A DNA stretch of 64,000 nucleotides from OLB7 sp966250335 (GTDB taxonomy: Bacteria > Bacteroidota > Ignavibacteria > OLB7), in contig CBINGZ010000024.1 in NCBI GenBank assembly GCA_966250335.1, positions 15,898-79,897 of the forward strand. The letters are read 5' to 3'. The notes under the pieces are model-generated. The model was not told where the DNA came from. It ran no database searches and saw nothing but the letters and a program-made list of their open reading frames with translations. Shown here piece by piece: positions 16,627 to 22,993 of this stretch. Numbering within the stretch: position 1 is the stretch's first letter; each line of letters opens with the position of its first letter. The translations under genes were made by a program, and so were the position numbers.

Positions 16627-18153
16627 GTGGACAATCACACCAACATGGACAATCAGAAAAAACTGACGACGCTCACCGGAGCGCCGATTGCGGACAACCA
16701 GAACTCGCTGACCGCCGGTCCGCGCGGTCCCCTGCTGATGCAGGATGTGCAGCTTCTGGAGCAGATGCAGCGTTTCAACCGCGAGCGCATTCCGGAGCGG
16801 GTCGTACACGCCAAGGGCTCGGGCGCCTACGGTACGTTCCGTGTGACGCGCGACGTGAGCCGCTACACCAAGGCGGCGTTCCTCTCCGAGATCGGCAAGG
16901 AGACGGAGACGTTTCTCCGCTTCTCGACGGTGGCGGGGGAGCGCGGCGCCGCCGACGGCGAGCGTGACGTGCGCGGATTCGCGCTTCGGTTCTACACCGA
17001 GCAGGGGAACTGGGACCTGGTGGGGAACAACACGCCGGTCTTCTTCGTGCGCGACCCGCACAAGTTCGCCATGTTCATCCATACCCAGAAGCGCCATCCG
17101 GAGACCAACCTGCGCGACGTGAATATGCAGTGGGATTTCTGGTCGCTCTGCCCGGAGTCGCTGCATCAGGTGACGATCCTGTTCTCCGATCGCGGCATCC
17201 CCGCCTCCTACCGTCATCTGGACGGCTTCGGGAGCCACACCTACTCCTTCGTCAACGCGGAAGGGGAGCGGGTCTGGGTCAAGTTCCATTTCAAGACGCA
17301 GCAGGGGATCAGGAATCTGACCGACGACGAGGCGACCGAGCTGATCGGCAAGGATCGCGAGTCGCACCAGCGCGATCTCTTCCATGCGATCGAGCAGGGG
17401 GATTTCCCCCGCTGGACCGTCTACATCCAGGTGATGACCCAGGCGCAGGCGGAGGAGTTCCGCTGGAACCCGTTCGATCTCACCAAGGTCTGGCCGCACG
17501 GCGAGTTCCCGCTGATCGAAACCGGCGTGCTGGAGCTGAACCGGAACCCGGAGAACTATTTCGCCGAGGTCGAGCAGGCCGCGTTCAAGCCGAGCTCGCT
17601 GGTGCCGGGGATCGGCCCCAGCCCCGACAAGATGCTCCAGGCCCGCCTGATGAGCTACGCCGACACCCATCTCTATCGCCTGGGCGTCAACCACACGCAG
17701 CTTCCGGTCAATCGTCCGCGGGTGGAGGTGAACGCCTATGTCCAGCGCGACGGGCTGATGTTCGTGAATAACGGAACGGGACATCCCAACTACTTCCCGA
17801 ACAGCGTGGCCGGCTCACCCGCCGAGTCTCCGGAGGTCGCCGATCCGGCATGGGATCTGGGAAGCACGATCGTGGCCCGATACGATTCCAGGGTCGACCA
17901 CGACGACTACACCCAGCCCGGGAATCTCTACCGTCTGTTCGACGAGGGGCAGCGCGATCGTCTTGCCAAGAGGATTGCCGGTGGGCTTGGACAGTGCAGC
18001 CGGGAGATCCAGCTCCGTCAGCTCGGGCATTTCTACAAAGCCGACGAGGATTACGGTCGTCGTGTTCAGGCGGAGCTCAACATCTCGGTCGAGGAAGCCG
18101 CCGACGAGCTGGGAACGCGCGACGCCGTTCCGGTCGACGCCGAGGCGGTGTAA
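16627..18153 (+). CDS. katA: Monofunctional haem catalase, small-subunit type
   Basis: 508 residues from GTG 16627, chosen because GGAGG lies about ten bases upstream; ATG 16588 and ATG 16645 are alternatives. It has the catalase active-site region R-V-V-H-A-K-G-S-G-A-Y-G-T-F (distal His), R-F-S-T-V-A-G-E-R-G, and the proximal haem ligand region R-L-M-S-Y-A-D-T-H-L-Y-R-L-G (Tyr). The length fits clade 3. It converts hydrogen peroxide to water and oxygen in the cytoplasm. It is divergent from oxyR and followed by an ankyrin gene that is probably co-transcribed. Confidence 0.95.
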   Translation: MDNHTNMDNQKKLTTLTGAPIADNQNSLTAGPRGPLLMQDVQLLEQMQRFNRERIPERVVHAKGSGAYGTFRVTRDVSRYTKAAFLSEIGKETETFLRFSTVAGERGAADGERDVRGFALRFYTEQGNWDLVGNNTPVFFVRDPHKFAMFIHTQKRHPETNLRDVNMQWDFWSLCPESLHQVTILFSDRGIPASYRHLDGFGSHTYSFVNAEGERVWVKFHFKTQQGIRNLTDDEATELIGKDRESHQRDLFHAIEQGDFPRWTVYIQVMTQAQAEEFRWNPFDLTKVWPHGEFPLIETGVLELNRNPENYFAEVEQAAFKPSSLVPGIGPSPDKMLQARLMSYADTHLYRLGVNHTQLPVNRPRVEVNAYVQRDGLMFVNNGTGHPNYFPNSVAGSPAESPEVADPAWDLGSTIVARYDSRVDHDDYTQPGNLYRLFDEGQRDRLAKRIAGGLGQCSREIQLRQLGHFYKADEDYGRRVQAELNISVEEAADELGTRDAVPVDAEAV

Positions 18154-18252
18154 GCGATCCCCAGGGGAACGAAGAGGCGATGATGATCACGAACGGCCCC
18201 GGCCCGGCGCCGGGGTCGTTCGCGACGACTTCATGCAAACATTTCAGATACC

Positions 18253-18723
18253 ATGATCGACATATCGAACATCGATTATCATGAGATAGCAAGGCGGGGC
18301 GACAGCGAGGTGATGGAGGTGATGCTCCGCGCCGGACTCGACCCCAACCTTCGGGACGAACGGGGCTACACGCTGCTGATGATCGCCGCCTACAATCATC
18401 GTATCGAGATGCTTGATCTGCTGGCCGCTCACGGCGCCGGTGTCGATATCCCGGACGGGGGAGGGAACACCCCGCTGATGGGGATCTGTTTCAAGGGGTA
18501 CGACGAGGTGGCGAGGAAGCTGGTGGAGATGGGCGCCGACCCGAACGCGCGCAACGGCGCGGGGGCGACCCCGCTGATGATGGCCGCCATGTTCGGTCAG
18601 GAGGGGATCGCCCGCCTCCTTCTTGCGAACGGCGCCGACAGAGCCCTGACCGATCCGCAGGGGCTCACCGCCCACGACTGGGCGCGCCGCCACGGGCAGG
18701 CGGGGATTGCCGAGATGCTGTAA
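18253..18723 (+). CDS. Ankyrin-repeat protein next to catalase
   Basis: 156 residues, almost wholly four to five ankyrin repeats (for example G-Y-T-L-L-M-I-A-A-Y-N-H and G-A-T-P-L-M-M-A-A-M-F-G, with G-A-D-P-N-A-R between). No signal peptide or membrane segment, so it is cytoplasmic. Ankyrin genes beside catalase are known: ankB follows katB in Pseudomonas aeruginosa and Cj1386 follows katA in Campylobacter jejuni, where they support catalase activity or haem loading. The same role is likely here by position. Confidence 0.85.
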   Translation: MIDISNIDYHEIARRGDSEVMEVMLRAGLDPNLRDERGYTLLMIAAYNHRIEMLDLLAAHGAGVDIPDGGGNTPLMGICFKGYDEVARKLVEMGADPNARNGAGATPLMMAAMFGQEGIARLLLANGADRALTDPQGLTAHDWARRHGQAGIAEML

Positions 18724-18729
18724 ACGGCG

Positions 18730-18759
18730 CGCGGGCCGGGGACTTATCCCCGGCCCGCG
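18730..18759. terminator. Strong hairpin after the ankyrin gene
   Basis: A perfect 13-bp GC-rich stem with a 4-base loop starts 7 bases after the stop and separates it from the convergent lipoprotein gene. Confidence 0.75.
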
Positions 18760-18845
18760 TCGCATATCGGCATCGTCGTTCCCGATCGCATCCCCTGTAC
18801 GGACACGCTCCGAAGAGAATATCGGTGAACGATGCGCCTCCTCCC

Positions 18846-19322
18846 TTAGAATTTCACGTCGAACTTCCCCTCGGTGATCGAGCGGCTTCCGCTCCCTCCC
18901 TGTGCCTCCGCTGCCTCGAACGAGAAGGTGCCGGTGGCGCCGGAGGAGGAGATCCTCTCCACCGTGATCGTTCCGCTCGACCCGCTGAAGATCTTTACGC
19001 TGATTCCTCCCGTGGAGGTCGATTCCGTGTAGGTGGCGTTGACCCCGGCGAACGGGTTGACCTGGAAGGTGCCGGGTCCCGAGGCCATCGCCGTCAGGTT
19101 GATCTGGTTGTTGTTCCCACCGTTGATCTGCGATCCTCCGATCGAAAGAACGTTGTTCGTCCAGACCGCCTGGACGTTCGTGGCCGACCAGTTGCTGCCG
19201 CTCACCTTGGCGCTGACCGATCCGTTCGGCGTGGAATTCCCCGTCGGCTCGTCGTCGCCGCATCCGGCGACCGGGATCAGGGTGCATGCCAGAAGAAGGA
19301 AGAGTGCAATCCGATTTCTCAT
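18846..19322 (-). CDS. Small secreted lipoprotein (DUF6252-like)
   Basis: 158 residues with a lipoprotein signal: hydrophobic A-L-F-L-L-L-A-C-T-L then V-A-G-C, with the Cys to be lipidated. After a polar linker the rest is beta-rich, with G-S-N-W-S-A-T-N-V early and a final K-F-D-V-K-F. The gene at 44414 has the same plan (G-A-E-W-S-A-T-N-I and a final F-D-V-G-F), so they are paralogues. Function unknown; probably on the outer-membrane face. The transposon at 19448 landed in its upstream region, 126 bases from the start. Confidence 0.7.
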   Translation of the reverse strand: MRNRIALFLLLACTLIPVAGCGDDEPTGNSTPNGSVSAKVSGSNWSATNVQAVWTNNVLSIGGSQINGGNNNQINLTAMASGPGTFQVNPFAGVNATYTESTSTGGISVKIFSGSSGTITVERISSSGATGTFSFEAAEAQGGSGSRSITEGKFDVKF

Positions 19323-19439
19323 GGTTCCGTGCTCCGTCGTTCCTATATGTGTGACTGTGGACTCGGTACAAACATCCTCACGTCCGGGGCGGGAGAAAAA
19401 CCGGCTTTCGGCATATTCTTACCGCCGGCCCGGGGGAGC

Positions 19440-19447
19440 GCCGGTTC
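19440..19447. repeat. Target-site duplication, left copy
   Basis: GCCGGTTC directly before the left terminal inverted repeat; an exact match to 22829-22836. Confidence 0.88.
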
Positions 19448-19459
19448 GGTAGTGTCTCA
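19448..19459 (+). repeat. Left terminal inverted repeat
   Basis: GGTAGTGTCTCA, the outer 12 bases of the element, an exact inverted match to the right end. Confidence 0.9.
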
Positions 19460-19651
19460 TTTCCATTTTCCCGATTCTGGGGGACTTCGTAACGTTGCCG
19501 ATCGACAGAGAGCCGGATAGATTGGGAGCATCCAAACATGCCACGGCTTCGGCCGTTCTCCTTATCCACGGCTCAACCGTCCGGTCACCGTGAGGCCCGG
19601 AGCGCCTAGCATGGCGCGGATAACGGTTGAGCCGTTCTATCCGAACATGCT

Positions 19652-19870
19652 ATGTCTACCTTCACGCAGGAACACAGTCGGGGGTTATCCCCGCCCGTAC
19701 GTGTTACCGTCATCGACCGGCTGAACTACATCGCCGCGTTCGTCGATCTCCTCCGCGACTCCTTCGAGCTGGCGAACAGAGACTACGGGCCGAGCTTCGG
19801 GAACAAGGTCGTGGTGGTCAACTACATCGATCAGGAGCTTGCGGCGCTGGCGTCCGAACTGGAACAGTAG
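19652..19870 (+). CDS. Small ORF inside the transposon
   Basis: 72 residues from an ATG. The sequence looks protein-like and partly helical (Y-I-A-A-F-V-D-L-L-R-D-S-F-E-L then N-Y-I-D-Q-E-L-A-A-L-A). It has no known motif. It lies between the left end and the terminator shared with the transposase. It may be a passenger gene; no clear ribosome site was seen, so the call is weak. Confidence 0.35.
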   Translation: MSTFTQEHSRGLSPPVRVTVIDRLNYIAAFVDLLRDSFELANRDYGPSFGNKVVVVNYIDQELAALASELEQ

Positions 19871-19890
19871 AGCAAGGAAGCAAGTACGAA

Positions 19891-19924
19891 CAGGCCCCGT
19901 CTGGATCACACCGGACGGGGCCTG
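19891..19924. terminator. Bidirectional hairpin inside the transposon, left
   Basis: CAGGCCCCGTC and GACGGGGCCTG form an 11-bp stem around 12 bases, between the small ORF and the convergent transposase. Confidence 0.65.
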
Positions 19925-19928
19925 TTGC

Positions 19929-20765
19929 TTACGGAACCAGCTTCGCGATATCCTCGATCGTCCAGAGCTTCGGCGTGACTCCCGCTTCCATCGCCGGGGT
20001 GACACGGAGGGACTTGTGGATACGGGCGAAGTTGTAATGCATGAAGTGGAGGGCGACCGCATGCGCATGGTTCTCCACCTTCTTTGAGAAGCCGTTCGTG
20101 AGCCGGGTAAACCGGCGCATCTGCATTCGCATCGTGAGGTTCTGGCGCTCTACGTAGGACGTGGAGATATGCTTACGATCCGGCGCGCCGTTGATGATCT
20201 CCTTCTTCGCCCCGGTGCATTCAGCCGGGCTATATCGCTTCTCTGATCCTTCGCCGTCCGGTGAGGGGCCGTAGATCTTCACAAGCTGGGCATAGTCAAC
20301 GTCGGCCCCGAACGCTTCGTCAATCGCCCGGACATAGACGTTCAGGCCGTCGCTGGTGATCTGTACGCGCTCCGCCAGTCGTCCGGCAAGGTCATTGATG
20401 AACGTTGCCGCACACTCTGCATCACGGGCACCGACAAGCCACGACGGAATGAGCTTCGTATCGGCGTCTATGGCCGTCCATGTCCACACATCACCCACCG
20501 TTCCCCGCTCCTCCCGCATCGCCTCAGTCGCGTTCTTCTGCTTCGCGTAGACAAACGACCAAATCTCATCGACCTGTAGCCGCTTGCACGGCAGGTTCCG
20601 CAGGTGCTCATCCTGATAGGCTGCACACACCGTTCCAGCGTCCACCAAGAGCTTCGTGACCGTGTTGATCGAGACATCTGCCATACGCGACGTAGCGCGA
20701 AGGCTTGTCCCCTCAACGAGGCAATGAAGGATCTGGGTCCGTTTAGCGAGCGAGAGCTTATTCAT
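19929..20765 (-). CDS. IS1-family-like DDE transposase
   Basis: 278 residues. The N-terminal part has a helix-turn-helix (S-L-R-A-T-S-R-M-A-D-V-S-I-N-T-V-T-K-L-L). The catalytic core follows: D-E-I-W-S-F near residue 66, W-T-W-T-A-I-D-A-D and T-S-D-G-L-N-V-Y in the middle, then S-Y-V-E-R-Q-N-L-T-M-R and a basic helix. It resembles single-ORF transposases annotated as IS1 family. It appears full length, with no frameshift. A TTG-N20-TATCTTTG promoter sits just upstream. Confidence 0.85.
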   Translation of the reverse strand: MNKLSLAKRTQILHCLVEGTSLRATSRMADVSINTVTKLLVDAGTVCAAYQDEHLRNLPCKRLQVDEIWSFVYAKQKNATEAMREERGTVGDVWTWTAIDADTKLIPSWLVGARDAECAATFINDLAGRLAERVQITSDGLNVYVRAIDEAFGADVDYAQLVKIYGPSPDGEGSEKRYSPAECTGAKKEIINGAPDRKHISTSYVERQNLTMRMQMRRFTRLTNGFSKKVENHAHAVALHFMHYNFARIHKSLRVTPAMEAGVTPKLWTIEDIAKLVP

Positions 20766-20769
20766 GGCA

Positions 20770-20800
20770 CAAAGATATAGAATAATGCTTTACCGTACAA
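20770..20800 (-). promoter_or_regulatory. Bacteroidota-type promoter of the transposase
   Basis: On the minus strand TTG (20798-20800), 20 bases, then TATCTTTG (20770-20777), matching the -33/-7 pattern. The start codon follows almost at once, implying a very short leader. Confidence 0.55.
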
Positions 20801-20860
20801 GCATAATAGTCAATTAGGCATTTTTATGCAAAAATCGTGTATTCTATACGCAAATACATT

Positions 20861-20910
20861 GCTAATATAAAAAAAATTAGCATGATGCCGCTAATTTTTC
20901 TTATATTAGC
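20861..20910. promoter_or_regulatory. Long inverted repeat before the Fic gene
   Basis: Two 21-base arms (20861-20881 and 20890-20910) are reverse complements except at one position, around an 8-base spacer. Each arm also starts GCTAAT and ends ATTAGC or similar, so the region is a nested dyad. It lies 43 bases before the Fic start in very AT-rich DNA and is a candidate operator. Confidence 0.6.
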
Positions 20911-20953
20911 TCCATGTTAGCGCGTACAACTATAACATGAATGGAGGATTGAG

Positions 20954-22342
20954 ATGAGAGTTCCAAAGCGGCCGCCCAACTTCCCGAACTTATTTAAGAC
21001 GATCTTGGAAGGCCCGGAGGGGTCACAGCGGTTAACTAAGATTGTGAGCAGTGGTATTGGCCCTACGCAAGCGGGTCAGTATAGGCATTGGCATACCCTT
21101 CGCTACTTGACTCCACCAGAGGGCCTTACCGTCGAAGAGTGGTGGGTGGGTATAAAGATGGCCCGCTCATTCATACAACACAAGATTCCGCTTGCTGATG
21201 CACAGGGCAAACCGATGCACTTCACGACCCCGGATATATTACACAGGATGTGTCCGTTGATCGACCAAAGCTCTGCGGGATCAATAAGGAGTAGCGAGCA
21301 AGCGATTACCGCAACGGATCGTGACTTCTACATCTTTAAATCGCTTTCGGACGAAGCGATCACATCAAGCCAGATTGAAGGAGCGTCGACAACTCGGGAA
21401 GTAGCTAAAGAGATGATACGGACTGGTCGTCAGCCGATGGATAAGAGCGAGCGAATGATTTACAACAACTATTTGGCGATGATGTTCATCCGTACGATCA
21501 AAGATCAGCCGCTTACTCCAAAAATAATATTTGAAATCCATCAAATACTTACCGACGGCACCCTTGATAAGCCTGAAGCGGCCGGTAGATTACGGCGAAG
21601 CGATGAAGATATACGTATTTTTGACGATGTTTCCAACGAGGTTTTGCATGTCCCGCCGCCAGCGGATGAGCTTCGGTCGCGCATGAAAGCGATGTGTGAT
21701 TTTGCCAATGATGTCGATTCCAGCAACTACATTCATCCCGTAATCCGGGCTATACTGCTGCATTTTTGGCTTGCCTATGACCATCCATTCGTCGATGGCA
21801 ATGGGAGAACCGCACGCGCTCTGTTCTATTGGCTAATGGCAAGGCAACAGTATTGGCTTTTTGAATTCATCTCAATATCAAGCATAATCCACGAGGGGCC
21901 TGCAAACTATGCACGGTCCTTTCTATACGTTGAAACGGATGATTGCGATATTACATACTTCATACTTAACCAATTAGCTGTTGTGCTCCGTGCTATTGAC
22001 GATCTGCATGATTATCTGCGCCGAAAGGAAACTGAGATTGCGGAAGTCCGTGAGCTGCTGTCAAAGACAAAACTTGCTTCATTGATGTTTAATCATCGAC
22101 AAATGGCGATCATCAATCATAGTCTGAAAAATAGCCATTCGATATACACCTCGGAGTCGCATCGACGTTCGCACAATGTAAGCCCCCAGACCGCAAGGAC
22201 TGATCTGCTTGAACTTGCCAAGCATGGGCTGCTATCGCAACACAAAAGCGGTGGCGCATATTACTTTAGCATTCCCGGTAATCTTAAGGATAGGATTATG
22301 GCTTTGGCTGATTCAGAATTCAAATCATCAACTGCGAAGTAG
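20954..22342 (+). CDS. Fic-domain protein (self-inhibited class), transposon passenger
   Basis: 462 residues. The Fic core has the complete motif H-P-F-V-D-G-N-G-R-T-A-R (His near residue 277), so AMP-transfer from ATP to a target hydroxyl is expected. An inhibitory helix S-S-Q-I-E-G (about 138-143) upstream of the core matches [S/T]xxxE[G/N], which blocks activity in class II Fic proteins. The C-terminal part resembles a winged helix (S-P-Q-T-A-R-T-D-L-L-E-L-A-K-H-G-L-L), suggesting DNA binding. GGAGG lies a few bases before the ATG. Codon use is visibly AT-richer than the host, a sign of transfer. Confidence 0.88.
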   Translation: MRVPKRPPNFPNLFKTILEGPEGSQRLTKIVSSGIGPTQAGQYRHWHTLRYLTPPEGLTVEEWWVGIKMARSFIQHKIPLADAQGKPMHFTTPDILHRMCPLIDQSSAGSIRSSEQAITATDRDFYIFKSLSDEAITSSQIEGASTTREVAKEMIRTGRQPMDKSERMIYNNYLAMMFIRTIKDQPLTPKIIFEIHQILTDGTLDKPEAAGRLRRSDEDIRIFDDVSNEVLHVPPPADELRSRMKAMCDFANDVDSSNYIHPVIRAILLHFWLAYDHPFVDGNGRTARALFYWLMARQQYWLFEFISISSIIHEGPANYARSFLYVETDDCDITYFILNQLAVVLRAIDDLHDYLRRKETEIAEVRELLSKTKLASLMFNHRQMAIINHSLKNSHSIYTSESHRRSHNVSPQTARTDLLELAKHGLLSQHKSGGAYYFSIPGNLKDRIMALADSEFKSSTAK

Positions 22343-22390
22343 ATAGGCGTAGACGCAATCTATTTATGCTGTTGGTGCAGAAGCGAACAG

Positions 22391-22424
22391 GCGGGACACT
22401 TCCGATTTTTTGGAAGTGTCCCGC
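22391..22424. terminator. Bidirectional hairpin inside the transposon, right
   Basis: GCGGGACACTTCC and its exact complement form a 13-bp stem around 8 bases rich in T, between the convergent Fic and H1-like genes. Confidence 0.75.
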
Positions 22425-22447
22425 TATAGACTTTGATGCTGGCTGTC

Positions 22448-22690
22448 CTACTCTTTCTTCTTCCACCGTGCCGCTGCTGCCTTCTGCGCAATCTCCTTCC
22501 GCTGTCTTGGCGTCAGCTTTTCAGCCCGTGCCTTGCCCCCTTTGAGCCCTCCACGACGGCCTAGCGCGACCGCTGCCGGGTCTTTGGTCGGTTCCGGCTC
22601 TGCGGGTTCCTCAGCGTCGCCGGTGGCGATATCCAAGATCCGCTTGGCGCGCTGGTTCGGATCGCGGGGAAGGTTCTTCGGAGTCTTCAT
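22448..22690 (-). CDS. Small basic histone H1-like protein
   Basis: 80 residues from M-K-T-P-K-N-L. The N-terminal part is R-D-P-N-Q-R-A-K-R-I-L-D-I-A-T-G, followed by an acidic Pro/Glu linker, then G-R-R-G-G-L-K-G-G-K-A-R-A and a Lys/Arg-rich helix ending A-A-A-R-W-K-K-K-E. Small proteins of this plan are common and are annotated as histone H1- or RNA-binding-like; they probably bind nucleic acid. I chose this Met because the start 22 codons upstream encodes an unrelated-looking tail. Its place inside the element suggests a transposition accessory or passenger role. Confidence 0.65.
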   Translation of the reverse strand: MKTPKNLPRDPNQRAKRILDIATGDAEEPAEPEPTKDPAAVALGRRGGLKGGKARAEKLTPRQRKEIAQKAAAARWKKKE

Positions 22691-22816
22691 GCGGGAGTTC
22701 TCTACCGTTGACGATGGATCGCTCAATGTCCCTCTTGGGGTTCCTTGAGCGGACAAGCATTCACGGTTACAAAGGTCGGGAACTCCGGGGGACTAGTGCA
22801 AGGGAAGAAATCAAAC

Positions 22817-22828
22817 TGAGACACTACC
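22817..22828 (-). repeat. Right terminal inverted repeat
   Basis: TGAGACACTACC on the plus strand, the exact reverse complement of the left end. Confidence 0.9.
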
Positions 22829-22836
22829 GCCGGTTC
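22829..22836. repeat. Target-site duplication, right copy
   Basis: GCCGGTTC directly after the right terminal inverted repeat. The remaining 157 bases to the next gene carry its promoter; no motif was assigned. Confidence 0.88.
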
Positions 22837-22993
22837 AGGCGGCTTGCAGGCATCTCCCCGAATCGGTAGTATTGCACGATTTTCTTCACGATGATAGCAC
22901 GCCCGATCTTCGACCCTGCCTTGAACGACCCGGAATCCTCTCGCAGCAATCGATAGACAACCCCCCATCCTCAACCTACTTGTAGGGACTTTC

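Larger units (their letters stand above)
19448..22828. mobile_element. Complete 3.4-kb transposon with passenger genes (IS1-like transposase)
   Basis: Both ends begin, in opposite orientation, with the same 12 bases GGTAGTGTCTCA, followed by weaker similarity (TTT, ATTT, TCCC). The 8 bases GCCGGTTC occur immediately outside each end, a target-site duplication. Inside are a transposase (minus), a Fic gene (plus), a basic H1-like gene (minus) and a small ORF (plus), each pair separated by hairpin terminators. It interrupts an intergenic region between a lipoprotein gene and a long repetitive secreted protein. Intact ends, duplication and transposase suggest a fairly recent insertion. The family is assigned by transposase resemblance; 8-bp duplications occur in IS1- and IS1595-type elements. 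Confidence 0.9.
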
